Below are positions 23,261 to 31,672 of a DNA stretch of 64,000 nt, in pieces. Both the position numbers and the translations under genes were made by a program. Below the pieces are notes generated by a model. That model searched no databases. It saw only the letters and a program-made list of their open reading frames with translations, and was not told where the DNA came from. Position 1 is the stretch's first letter. The number at the start of each line of letters is the position of its first letter. Source of the stretch: JBAYIE01 sp965279165 (GTDB taxonomy: Bacteria > Bacteroidota > Bacteroidia > UKL13-3); NCBI GenBank assembly GCA_965279165.1, contig OZ257140.1, forward strand, positions 1,302,001 to 1,366,000. The letters are read 5' to 3'.

Positions 23261-23433
23261 GGAGGTTCGCCCAAATAAGAAAAGGGCTAAACATCCTGGT
23301 AAACGATTAAAATACGCTGTTTGCTGTATTGATATCGATAAAATAAATTGATTTATTTGTTTAAGAATAGTGACGGATTATGCTATTTGTTAAACAGTTA
23401 ACCCAATTTATAAAATCAACCCAAAAGTACATT

Positions 23434-24612
23434 ATGAAAACAAATTTCTACAAAGCATTTTTGTTGCATGCGATGGTAGCATGTACACTTTCAACCCAAG
23501 CACAATGGACCAAAGTAAGCAGCAATGGCGCCGCTGATTTGGTAGTACACAACAACACCATTTATTCAAGTACAGGATTTAAAAGTAGCGATGGCAGTAA
23601 CTGGACTTCGATGACTAACTTTAATGGCGGTAACTGTTTAACGGTATATGAAAACACTTTATTCTCTGGTGGCAATGGAAGTACTTTTTATAAATCGACG
23701 GATGATGGCGCAACTTGGACTATGGTGAGTGGTAGATCAGGTTTAACTTCTGTTACGATGACTTCCATTTACAAAGATGGTTCCAATTATGTATATGGAA
23801 CAACCGGTGGAGGTAAATGGCAATACTCAACAGATAATGGAAGCAATTGGAGTGGCTCTGATATTGTTTGGGGGGTTAGTGTTGGCAATATCGGACCCGA
23901 CTTTGTTAAACTTAACAATGTACTTTACAGTTGCGCATACAGCAATGTGTTTAAATCAACTGATAACGGTAAAAACTGGGATACAACGAGGGCATTTGGT
24001 CAAACCAATTCTATCTGTGCACAAGGTACCGATTTATATTGTGCTGGTTACGGCAGTGGTGTTTTTAAATCGAGTGATGCCGGAGCATCATGGACGTGCA
24101 AACTTGGATGTGCACCAACTTCAACAGAAAAATCATCTGCTCGGGTAATCAGTTCAGGAACTAGCATTTTTGTTGGAGGTGCCTTAGGAAAAGTTAATCA
24201 ATCAACCGATGGTGGTGATAGCTGGATAAACTTATCCGGTGATGGAACTGTTTTGGGCACTACCGAACTTGTTGCAGATCTTGCAGTATTTAATAACCAA
24301 TTATATGCCTCAACCGCCCAAGGAATTTATAGACGCGATATTTCCGGTGGAACTACATCTGTCGATAAATTGGAAGACAATCTTACCTTATCGGTTTATC
24401 CAAACCCGGTACAAAATGATGTATCCATTTCGGTAAACAACGTGTTAACCATAAATTCGGTAACCATTAAAAATTTACAAGGACAACAAGTATATAGCGG
24501 ATCCAATATTCAAAACAATGCAAAATTGGATATTTCAACTTTATCGCAAGGGATCTACTTTATTGAAGTTGTTTCGAATGACAAAACTGCTATCAAAAAG
24601 GTAATTAAATAA
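23434..24612 (+). CDS. secreted T9SS protein with BNR-type repeats
   Basis: A 392-residue exported protein from the start MKTNFYKAF, which gives a clean signal peptide (LLHAMVACTLSTQAQ); an earlier in-frame ATG only adds 18 residues before it. The body has repeated Asp-box/BNR motifs (STDDGATW, STDNGSNW, STDNGKNW, SSDAGASW, STDGGDSW), the mark of a beta-propeller like sialidases and photosystem-assembly factors. It ends with a type A T9SS sorting domain (LSVYPNPVQND ... QGIYFIEV). The sialidase active site is not evident. It is flanked by inverted repeats. Confidence 0.85.
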   Translation: MKTNFYKAFLLHAMVACTLSTQAQWTKVSSNGAADLVVHNNTIYSSTGFKSSDGSNWTSMTNFNGGNCLTVYENTLFSGGNGSTFYKSTDDGATWTMVSGRSGLTSVTMTSIYKDGSNYVYGTTGGGKWQYSTDNGSNWSGSDIVWGVSVGNIGPDFVKLNNVLYSCAYSNVFKSTDNGKNWDTTRAFGQTNSICAQGTDLYCAGYGSGVFKSSDAGASWTCKLGCAPTSTEKSSARVISSGTSIFVGGALGKVNQSTDGGDSWINLSGDGTVLGTTELVADLAVFNNQLYASTAQGIYRRDISGGTTSVDKLEDNLTLSVYPNPVQNDVSISVNNVLTINSVTIKNLQGQQVYSGSNIQNNAKLDISTLSQGIYFIEVVSNDKTAIKKVIK

Positions 24613-24658
24613 TTGGATTATGTGTTTAATTCAATTTCTAACATTTGGGTGTTCCCAA

Positions 24659-24735
24659 GCCTAACAAAAACTACAGTAGCGTAAACAATTTGATTATCAA
24701 TAACATTACGGTCCGCTACCGTAGTTTTGTTTTGT
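24659..24735. repeat. inverted-repeat unit, copy B, with long hairpin
   Basis: AACAAAAACTACaGTAGCG (24663-24681) pairs with CGCTACcGTAGTTTTGTT (24714-24731), leaving a loop of about 32 bases. It may act as a terminator for the T9SS gene ending at 24,612. It is the mirror copy of 23,191-23,260. Confidence 0.65.
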
Positions 24736-24769
24736 TGTGGGTCGGTCATCGCGGAAATATTTTATATTT

Positions 24770-24861
24770 TTAATCTTTACGTGACTTCGGTGCCAATTTT
24801 ACAGACTTCAATCTTGTTACTTTTCTTTAAATTAATTCACGGACGAGACGTCCGCGAGAAC
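24770..24861 (+). repeat. interspersed repeat, copy 2
   Basis: TAATCTTTACGTGACTTCGG ... TTAATTCACGGACGAGACGT ending CCGCGAG. Matches 21,734-21,842 at both ends and in the central TTGTTACTTTT, with a shorter middle. Confidence 0.75.
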
Positions 24862-24898
24862 ATAGGTGATGAGCAAATTGTTTGCATATTCCAAGCAC

Positions 24899-25228
24899 TT
24901 ATTGCTTTTCGAATGGATTTCTTTTATTCGAATTTGGATTTATAAAAACACTTAGTTTATTGTTATAAAAAAGCAAAAGTTGATCTGCATTTGTTTTGAT
25001 ATAAAAATATTCTTTTTGAGGATCTCCTCCTTGAGGGAAATTCGCCATACCTGTCATACCAATTGTGTCATTTGCAGAGATCTTCATAGTGGACATTACT
25101 GTTTTAATATCTTTACCCATTAAATTTTTTAGTGAACTATCCTTTACATTCTCGCTAATATAATTTTGAGCAACAATGAAGCCAGATAAAGAAAACGATA
25201 TCATAGCTAACAGTAGAATTTGTTTCAT
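24899..25228 (-). CDS. hypothetical small exported protein
   Basis: A 109-residue protein from MKQILLLAMISF, which gives a proper signal peptide ending SGFIVAQ; the longer frame upstream adds a second hydrophobic stretch and is less likely. The mature part (about 90 residues) has MGKDIKTVMSTMKISANDTI and KEYFYIKTNADQLLLFYNNKLSVF, resembling small periplasmic proteins with a SmpA/BamE-like 'G...V...G' layout, but the match is weak. No family can be named. Confidence 0.6.
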   Translation of the reverse strand: MKQILLLAMISFSLSGFIVAQNYISENVKDSSLKNLMGKDIKTVMSTMKISANDTIGMTGMANFPQGGDPQKEYFYIKTNADQLLLFYNNKLSVFINPNSNKRNPFEKQ

Positions 25229-25327
25229 GGTATTTTGTTTTATTAGATGCAAATTAACAACAACTACTAGATAAACATAACCCAATACCTACTAATCCGT
25301 ATTATTATACTACAGTACCCAACACGA

Positions 25328-26269
25328 CTATTTCGATTTAGAAGATTCTATTGTCGGGCTCAATTTCCCCATTACAGAAGTGATACTTCCAATTACCCCG
25401 GCGATATCAGATAAGTCGGCAGGTACAATCATGGAATTATTGGTTTTGGCAAGTTTACCAAATTCAGTAAGATACTGTTCAGCAATACGCAGATTTACTG
25501 CATTCATACCACCTTCTCCATTAATTGATTTAGCGATTTCGGTAATTCCTTTAGCAGTAGCAAAGGCAACCATTTCAATTTCGGCAGCTCTACCGGATGC
25601 TTCATTTATGCGTCGTTGCTTTTCCCCTTCTGATTTTGCAATCGCTTCTTGCTTATCCCCTTCTGCTCGGTTAATTTTAGCTTGTTTATCTCCCTCCGAT
25701 TCTGCAATGAGTGCTCTCTTTTCACGTTCAGCACGCATTTGTTTTTCCATTGCATCTTTGATACTCTGAGGTGGAGATATGTTTTTTACTTCATAGCGTG
25801 AAACTTTTATTCCCCATGGATCACTTGCTTTATCTACCGCTTCCACGATACTTCCATTAACGGTTTCACGTTCTTCAAAAGTTTTGTCTAATTCCATCTT
25901 TCCAATCACACTACGCATGGTTGTTTGTGAAATTTGAATTACCGCGAACTTATAATTATCAATTCCGTAAGATGCTTTTTGAGGATCGATAACTTGCAAA
26001 TACAAAATCCCATCTACTTCCACTGCAATATTATCTCTGGTGATACAAATCTGGGAAGCAACATCAATTGCCTGTTCTTTAAGATTTTGTTTGTATGCGA
26101 TTTTATCGATAAATGGAATCAAAATATGAAATCCTGCATCCAATGTTCTGCTATACTTACCTAAACGTTCTACAATATATACGGATCGTTGTGGTACCAC
26201 TTTAAAAGTAGAAACAAAGGCTATCATTATAAAGAGGATAAACAATGCAAGAATAATAGTAGATGTCAT
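25328..26269 (-). CDS. SPFH/Band 7 membrane protein (paraslipin, QmcA-like)
   Basis: A 313-residue SPFH protein. An N-terminal membrane helix (IILALFILFIMIAFVSTF) is followed by the band 7 domain (VPQRSVYIVERLGKYSRTLDAG; DPWGIKVSRYEVKNISPP). A long charged coiled coil (about 185-230, EGDKQAKINRAEGDKQEAI repeats) then a hydrophobic C-terminal end follow. Paraslipins form membrane cages linked to protein quality control. The start lies 5 bases after an NfeD gene, a classic SPFH/NfeD operon. Confidence 0.93.
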   Translation of the reverse strand: MTSTIILALFILFIMIAFVSTFKVVPQRSVYIVERLGKYSRTLDAGFHILIPFIDKIAYKQNLKEQAIDVASQICITRDNIAVEVDGILYLQVIDPQKASYGIDNYKFAVIQISQTTMRSVIGKMELDKTFEERETVNGSIVEAVDKASDPWGIKVSRYEVKNISPPQSIKDAMEKQMRAEREKRALIAESEGDKQAKINRAEGDKQEAIAKSEGEKQRRINEASGRAAEIEMVAFATAKGITEIAKSINGEGGMNAVNLRIAEQYLTEFGKLAKTNNSMIVPADLSDIAGVIGSITSVMGKLSPTIESSKSK

Positions 26270-26274
26270 GGTGC

Positions 26275-26718
26275 TTAATTTTTAGTTGATTTAACAATAA
26301 TTTGAATTGATTTATTTCCTGTAATCACTACAGTTTCGCCCTTTTCAATGGTATCTTCAGAACACGCATTCCAACTTGTTCCTTTAAAATCGATTTTCCC
26401 ATCATTACCCGGACCAATAAAAGTTTCTGCTTTTGCTGTCTTTCCAACAAATTCATCTTCTATTTCGCTGCTACTTTTCCGGGTCCACATTATTTGTTGT
26501 AGCCATTTACGGAACAACAATAAAGTTCCCAATGAACTTGAAAGAAATACGATCAGTTGTACATTTAATGAAATATCAAAGGTTAAAGTTAGAATGGAAA
26601 CAATCCATGCTCCAACCGCAAAAAAGAAAAGTACTAATCCGGGTACAATAAATTCGAGTAAGAAAATAACAAATCCGGCAATAAACCAAATTACTGAAGC
26701 ATTATTTAGAAATTCCAT
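26275..26718 (-). CDS. NfeD-family membrane protein
   Basis: A 147-residue protein with three to four membrane helices (VIWFIAGFVIFLLEFIVPGLVLFFFAVGAW, VQLIVFLSSSLGTLLLF) and a C-terminal OB-fold (VGKTAKAETFIGPGNDGKIDFKGTSWNA). NfeD proteins partner SPFH proteins in membrane microdomains. I place the start at MEFLNNASVIW because a promoter-like TATATTTG on this strand (26743-26750) lies upstream of it but downstream of the longer start at 26,769. Confidence 0.88.
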   Translation of the reverse strand: MEFLNNASVIWFIAGFVIFLLEFIVPGLVLFFFAVGAWIVSILTLTFDISLNVQLIVFLSSSLGTLLLFRKWLQQIMWTRKSSSEIEDEFVGKTAKAETFIGPGNDGKIDFKGTSWNACSEDTIEKGETVVITGNKSIQIIVKSTKN

Positions 26719-26742
26719 TGCATTTGGGATTAAAGGATGAAT

Positions 26743-26750
26743 CAAATATA
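26743..26750 (-). promoter_or_regulatory. putative -7 box for the nfeD-SPFH operon
   Basis: TATATTTG on the minus strand fits TAnnTTTG, about 25 bases before the chosen NfeD start. The expected upstream TTG is present but at a shorter spacing than usual, so this is tentative. Confidence 0.35.
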
Positions 26751-27007
26751 CACTAAAAACAAATTCCAATTGCTGAATTCAAATTCAATCTAAGAATCGA
26801 ACAATATTAATAGTATGTTTTGCATGATTTAAAACATATTCCTTTGATTCATAAAATATGATTATACCTATCATCCATGCACTTATGAAATATAATTTAA
26901 TGCATGTGTGAATAGTATAATATATCCGTTTACTTGTGTAACAGCTAATGTTTACAAGGGTTACACCTTTGTACCGAGATTTAATACAAAGTAAATCTCT
27001 TCCATAA

Positions 27008-27538
27008 ATGATCAAACTATTTACGGCTTCTAAACTTCTTATGTTGCTTTTTGTTGGAAGCATTTTTCCAATTTCTATACAAGCACAATCGATTGCATCA
27101 GATGTGGTTGGTTCGGCAGGAAATTTTGTTGTAACACAGAAAGGATCGATGGCTTGGACCTTAGGTGAAGTAACAATTGAAACACTTTCTTCCAACCATT
27201 TTTTAACACAAGGATTTCATCAACCAAGCTCTGAAATTGTTGTGGTAAAAGAAAATCCATTCTTCATACCGGAAGGCTTTTCTCCGAACGATGACGGCAT
27301 CAACGACCTATTTGTTATTAGGGGTGTAGATCAATATCCTAACAACACTATTATAATTTTCAACCGTTGGGGTAATGAAGTATACAACGCCAAATCTTAT
27401 AAAAATACTTGGAATGGAAAATCTTCCAGCAATTTAACTGTAGGTGGCGACGCACTGCCCGTAGGAACATATTTCTATGTATTCGATTTTGGTACAAATA
27501 AAGAAATCGTAAAAGGAACCATCTATCTAAACAGATAA
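27008..27538 (+). CDS. T9SS type B (gliding-motility C-terminal) secreted protein
   Basis: A 176-residue exported protein. The signal peptide ends at SIQAQS. The mature part starts with the common Bacteroidota module SDVVGSAGNFVVTQKGSMAW ... LTQGFHQP. The C-terminus is a type B T9SS sorting domain (IPEGFSPNDDGINDLFVIRG, NTIIIFNRWGNEVYN, VGTYFYVFDF), also called CHU_C. It is exported to the surface and probably functions with the collagen-like protein, whose gene starts 31 bases downstream. Confidence 0.88.
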   Translation: MIKLFTASKLLMLLFVGSIFPISIQAQSIASDVVGSAGNFVVTQKGSMAWTLGEVTIETLSSNHFLTQGFHQPSSEIVVVKENPFFIPEGFSPNDDGINDLFVIRGVDQYPNNTIIIFNRWGNEVYNAKSYKNTWNGKSSSNLTVGGDALPVGTYFYVFDFGTNKEIVKGTIYLNR

Positions 27539-27569
27539 AAAATTAACGCATAAAAAAGAATCAACCATC

Positions 27570-30500
27570 ATGAAAAATAAACATATCGTAGTACTGTTAC
27601 TTTTTACTTTATTACTTAGTCTGTTGCCTTTTGTATCACATGCACAGGTACCACAGGCTTTCAAGTATCAATCAATCATACGAAGTCCGAACGGTAATCC
27701 AATGGCCGGTTCCAGCATTAGTGTTAGAACTACTTTACACCATGGTTCAGCAAATGGAACTGCAGTATACCAAGAAACACATGAAGCAACAACCAACCAA
27801 TTTGGATTGATAAATTTAGAAATCGGTCGTGGAACAAATACCACCGGAGATTTTGCAACCATTAATTGGGGAGCAGGTTCGAAATGGATGGAAATTGAAG
27901 CCGATTTTGGTTCAGGATTTATCGATATGGGAACTTCAGAATTACTTAGTGTTCCTTATGCACTTAATTTTATTCCGGGTCCCGTTGGACCAATTGGTCC
28001 TGCAGGATTAACCGGTGCTCAAGGAAATAATGGCTTAACAGGTGCTACTGGATTGCAAGGAATTAAAGGTGATTCGGGTGCGAAAGGTACTCAGGGAAAT
28101 ATTGGCTTAACAGGTTTGCAGGGAATTCAAGGTACACAAGGGTTACAAGGCATCAAAGGCGATACCGGTCTTACAGGTTCACAAGGTAATATCGGTTTAA
28201 CCGGTGCTACAGGTTTACAAGGAATTCAAGGTACACAAGGGTTACAAGGCATCAAAGGCAATACCGGTCTTACAGGTTCACAAGGTAATATCGGTTTAAC
28301 CGGTGCTACAGGTTTACAAGGAATTCAAGGTACACAAGGCTTACAGGGCATCAAAGGCGATACCGGACTTACAGGTTCACAAGGAAATATTGGTTTAACA
28401 GGTGCTACAGGTTTACAAGGAATCCAAGGTACACAAGGCTTACAAGGTATCAAAGGTGATTCGGGTGCTACCGGTATGCAAGGTAATATTGGTTTAACCG
28501 GTGCTACAGGTTTGCAGGGAATACAAGGTACACAAGGGTTACAAGGAATCAAAGGTGATTCGGGTGCTACCGGTCTGCAAGGTAACATAGGCTTAACCGG
28601 AGCAACTGGTTTGCAGGGAACTCAAGGTAATCAAGGCTTACAAGGCATCAAAGGAGATACTGGTCTTACAGGTTCTCAAGGTAATATTGGTTTAACCGGT
28701 GCTACAGGTTTACAGGGAATTCAAGGTACACAAGGGTTACAAGGTATCAAAGGTGATACAGGTCTTACAGGTTCTCAAGGTAATATCGGATTAACAGGAG
28801 CTACAGGTCTGCAAGGAACTCAAGGTAATCAAGGATTACAAGGTATCAAAGGTGATTCGGGTGCTACCGGTCTGCAAGGTAACATAGGCTTAACCGGAGC
28901 AACTGGTTTGCAGGGAACTCAAGGTAATCAAGGCTTACAAGGCATCAAAGGTGATTCGGGTGCTACCGGTATGCAAGGTAACATTGGATTAACCGGAGCA
29001 ACTGGTTTGCAGGGAATTCAAGGTACACAAGGGTTACAAGGTATCAAAGGTGATACTGGTGCAACCGGTTTACAAGGTACTATGGGATTAACAGGAGCAA
29101 CTGGCTTACAGGGAATTCAAGGTACACAAGGGTTACAAGGTATCAAAGGTGATACAGGTCTTACAGGTTCTCAAGGTAATATCGGATTAACAGGAGCTAC
29201 AGGTCTGCAAGGAACTCAAGGTAATCAAGGATTACAAGGTATCAAAGGTGATTCGGGTGCTACCGGTCTGCAAGGTAACATAGGCTTAACCGGAGCAACT
29301 GGTTTGCAGGGAACTCAAGGTAATCAAGGCTTACAAGGCATCAAAGGTGATTCGGGTGCTACCGGTATGCAAGGTAACATTGGCTTAACCGGAGCAACTG
29401 GTTTGCAGGGAACCCAAGGTACACAAGGCTTACAAGGCATCAAAGGAGATTCAGGTGCTACTGGTTTACAAGGTAATATGGGATTAACCGGAGCAACTGG
29501 TTTGCAGGGAATTCAAGGTACACAAGGGTTACAAGGTATCAAAGGTGATACTGGTGCAACCGGTTTACAAGGTAATATGGGATTAACCGGAGCAACTGGT
29601 TTGCAGGGAATTCAAGGTACACAAGGGTTACAAGGTATCAAAGGTGATACTGGTGCAACCGGTTTACAAGGTACTATGGGATTAACAGGAGCAACTGGCT
29701 TGCAGGGGACTCAAGGTAATCAAGGGTTACAAGGAATCAAAGGTGATTCGGGTGCTACCGGTCTGCAAGGTAACATAGGCTTAACCGGTGCTACAGGTTT
29801 GCAAGGAACTCAAGGTAATCAAGGCTTACAAGGCATCAAAGGTGATTCGGGTGCTACCGGTCTGCAAGGTAACATAGGCTTAACCGGTGCTACTGGTTTG
29901 CAGGGAACTCAAGGTACACAAGGTATTCAAGGTCTCAAAGGTGATACAGGCGTAACCGGTGCGCAAGGAAATATTGGTTTATCAGGTACTACTGGTGTGC
30001 AAGGAATACAAGGTACACAAGGGTTACAAGGAATCAAAGGCGATACCGGACTTACAGGTTCTCAAGGTAATATCGGTTTAACCGGTGCTACAGGTTTGCA
30101 AGGAATTCAAGGTACACAAGGGTTACAAGGAATCAAAGGAGATTCGGGTGCTATCGGTCTGCAAGGTGTGCAAGGTTTACAAGGTATTCATGGTGATTCA
30201 GGTGCAACAGGCACACAAGGTAGCATTGGTTTAACTGGTTTAAGTGGTGTGCAAGGTTTACAAGGTATCAAGGGAGATACCGGCACTACAGGTATCATTC
30301 ACAGTGCGCTTTTTGTGCAGATGGGTTCACAACCTGCAACCGTTGGTCCCGGACAACCTTTTACCTATACAACAACTATATTAACATCCTCAAATTATAC
30401 CCCTACAACTGCAGTGTACAACCCACCTTTTACTGCAAGTGGAACCGTATTTATGATTGGATTAGCAGGAAGGTACGAAGTGAATTACCAAATGGTTTAT

Positions 30501-30749
30501 CCAACAGATGGAGGCATTGTATTGTATCTTGGAACAACCATTGCAGGAATGGTTGTGCTTCCTTATACCATGATAGGTAAAACACCCGACGGCGCAATTA
30601 ATGGCAGCATTATTGTTGAAACAATCGCTGATAATTCCTATATAAGCGTAAATGCTGCAGCAGGAAATGGTAGTGCAATAGGGATACCTCCCAACTCAAG
30701 CACAACGAATCAAAATGCGACAACAGTTTCTTTTAAGAAAATAAACTGA
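27570..30749 (+). CDS. collagen-like surface protein with C1q/BclA-like head
   Basis: A 1059-residue protein. Signal peptide (LLPFVSHAQ); an N-terminal beta module shared by many Bacteroidota cell-surface proteins (VPQAFKYQSIIRSPNGNPM ... LLSVPYALNF); then about 770 residues of Gly-x-y collagen triplets (from GPVGPIGPAGLTGAQG near 137). A C-terminal trimerising-type beta domain follows (about 910-1059, FVQMGSQPATVGPGQPFTY ... TTVSFKKIN), similar in layout to C1q/BclA heads. It should form a trimeric stalk with a globular tip on the cell surface. It has no T9SS sorting domain of its own. The triplets are arranged in 33-residue units. Confidence 0.9.
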   Translation: MKNKHIVVLLLFTLLLSLLPFVSHAQVPQAFKYQSIIRSPNGNPMAGSSISVRTTLHHGSANGTAVYQETHEATTNQFGLINLEIGRGTNTTGDFATINWGAGSKWMEIEADFGSGFIDMGTSELLSVPYALNFIPGPVGPIGPAGLTGAQGNNGLTGATGLQGIKGDSGAKGTQGNIGLTGLQGIQGTQGLQGIKGDTGLTGSQGNIGLTGATGLQGIQGTQGLQGIKGNTGLTGSQGNIGLTGATGLQGIQGTQGLQGIKGDTGLTGSQGNIGLTGATGLQGIQGTQGLQGIKGDSGATGMQGNIGLTGATGLQGIQGTQGLQGIKGDSGATGLQGNIGLTGATGLQGTQGNQGLQGIKGDTGLTGSQGNIGLTGATGLQGIQGTQGLQGIKGDTGLTGSQGNIGLTGATGLQGTQGNQGLQGIKGDSGATGLQGNIGLTGATGLQGTQGNQGLQGIKGDSGATGMQGNIGLTGATGLQGIQGTQGLQGIKGDTGATGLQGTMGLTGATGLQGIQGTQGLQGIKGDTGLTGSQGNIGLTGATGLQGTQGNQGLQGIKGDSGATGLQGNIGLTGATGLQGTQGNQGLQGIKGDSGATGMQGNIGLTGATGLQGTQGTQGLQGIKGDSGATGLQGNMGLTGATGLQGIQGTQGLQGIKGDTGATGLQGNMGLTGATGLQGIQGTQGLQGIKGDTGATGLQGTMGLTGATGLQGTQGNQGLQGIKGDSGATGLQGNIGLTGATGLQGTQGNQGLQGIKGDSGATGLQGNIGLTGATGLQGTQGTQGIQGLKGDTGVTGAQGNIGLSGTTGVQGIQGTQGLQGIKGDTGLTGSQGNIGLTGATGLQGIQGTQGLQGIKGDSGAIGLQGVQGLQGIHGDSGATGTQGSIGLTGLSGVQGLQGIKGDTGTTGIIHSALFVQMGSQPATVGPGQPFTYTTTILTSSNYTPTTAVYNPPFTASGTVFMIGLAGRYEVNYQMVYPTDGGIVLYLGTTIAGMVVLPYTMIGKTPDGAINGSIIVETIADNSYISVNAAAGNGSAIGIPPNSSTTNQNATTVSFKKIN
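28092..30150 (+). repeat. 99-bp tandem repeat array encoding collagen triplets
   Basis: About 21 units of 99 bp (33 residues, 11 triplets) with the core GLTGATGLQG-IQGTQGLQGIKG-DTG. Units vary at a few positions (IQGTQ/TQGNQ, DTGLT/DSGAT, SQ/LQ/MQ). Blocks recur at exact multiples: the stretch starting GGTCTTACAGGTTCTCAAGG occurs at 28,761 and 29,157, which is 396 bases or four units apart. Confidence 0.92.
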
Positions 30750-30774
30750 TTTATTTAACAGTGATCTGCTTTAC

Positions 30775-30806
30775 AAGCAAATCTCGATATAGGGTATTTG
30801 CTTTTT
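30775..30806. terminator. bidirectional terminator-like hairpin
   Basis: AAGCAAAT (30775-30782) pairs with ATTTGCTT (30796-30803), followed by Ts on the plus strand and preceded by As for the minus strand direction. It lies between the converging collagen-like and rfbD genes. Confidence 0.6.
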
Positions 30807-31665
30807 AAAGTCCAACCGTTTCTAAATAATTCTTTAAGGCATTCTCCCAAGGCATCATTTTATTTAGTCCGGCTTGCTTTAATTTATTGTTCTCAAGAAC
30901 CGAGTATTTTGGTCGTGGAACTTTAGCCGGAAAGTCGTTGCTGCTTGCACGATGCAATATCACCTGCGTATTGGTAAACTTAAAAATTGCATCAGCAAAC
31001 TGATACCAACTACATTGTCCTTCGGAAGTGGCATGCACAATTCCACTTATGTTCTTATCCAAAACATAAGCTACTTGTTCTGCAATATTTTTGGTGTTTG
31101 TTGGTGAAACAAATTCATCATCAACTACCTTTACCTCTCCTTTTTCTTTGGCAAGCTTCAACATCAACTGCACAAAGTTTAATCCGTTTTTAGCGCGACA
31201 TGGATGGGTACCATACAGTCCGGAAACTCTTAGAATTAAAGAGGCAGGATTTTGCGTTAATATTTCCACTTCACCATTTCGTTTACTTAATCCATAAACA
31301 TTCAATGGCTTGGCTATATCCTCTTCGGTATATGGTTGATTGGCATCACCATCAAAAACATAATCGGTACTGAAATGGATAAACCTGCAATGGAGTTGTT
31401 TTGCAATTTTCGCCATTAATGCAGGTGCATGAGTGTTCAATAACGTTGCTTTTTCGGGGTTTTGTTCGCATAATTCTACATGGTGATATGCAGCAGTATT
31501 TATTATTACCTCTGCTTTTTCTGCAAGAAGAAACGCTTCCAGTTTTTGCAAATCTGATAAATCAAGCAAGTCATGGGTCATTGGAATTACTTCATGATCT
31601 TTTTGCAATGCATCAACTATATCAGATCCCAATTGACCGTTTGCTCCAAATACGATTATTCTCAT
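30805..31665 (-). CDS. rfbD: dTDP-4-dehydrorhamnose reductase
   Basis: A 286-residue SDR enzyme of standard length. FGANGQLGSDIVDAL (5-19) is the NAD(P)-binding loop. The active-site block is HFSTDYVFDGDANQPYTEED ... NVYGLSKRNGE, with the Tyr-x3-Lys pair YGLSK, and RVSGLYGTHPCRAKNGLNFV is typical of RmlD. It performs the last step of dTDP-L-rhamnose synthesis. It is the last gene of a tight four-gene leftward operon with an epimerase, RfbC and a glycosyltransferase. Confidence 0.92.
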   Translation of the reverse strand: MRIIVFGANGQLGSDIVDALQKDHEVIPMTHDLLDLSDLQKLEAFLLAEKAEVIINTAAYHHVELCEQNPEKATLLNTHAPALMAKIAKQLHCRFIHFSTDYVFDGDANQPYTEEDIAKPLNVYGLSKRNGEVEILTQNPASLILRVSGLYGTHPCRAKNGLNFVQLMLKLAKEKGEVKVVDDEFVSPTNTKNIAEQVAYVLDKNISGIVHATSEGQCSWYQFADAIFKFTNTQVILHRASSNDFPAKVPRPKYSVLENNKLKQAGLNKMMPWENALKNYLETVGL

Positions 31666-31672
31666 GTTGATT

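Larger units (their letters stand above)
22770..23379. other. 610-base intergenic region with structured and repeat elements
   Basis: No gene of credible length is present. The left 300 bases are AT-rich without clear signals. The right part holds a structured element (23085-23190) and one copy of an inverted-repeat unit (23191-23260). Confidence 0.6.

Noticed and set aside
26785..27195. 136-residue reverse frame
   Set aside because: Antisense to the promoter region and start of the T9SS type B gene; no family features and odd codon use.
28325..28588. Reverse-strand frame inside the collagen array
   Set aside because: A Cys/Pro-rich mirror of the collagen codons; it is a by-product of the repeat.
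28092..30150. Possible CRISPR array
   Set aside because: The regular repeats are 99-bp coding units of Gly-x-y triplets in one continuous reading frame, with no unique spacers and no cas genes.
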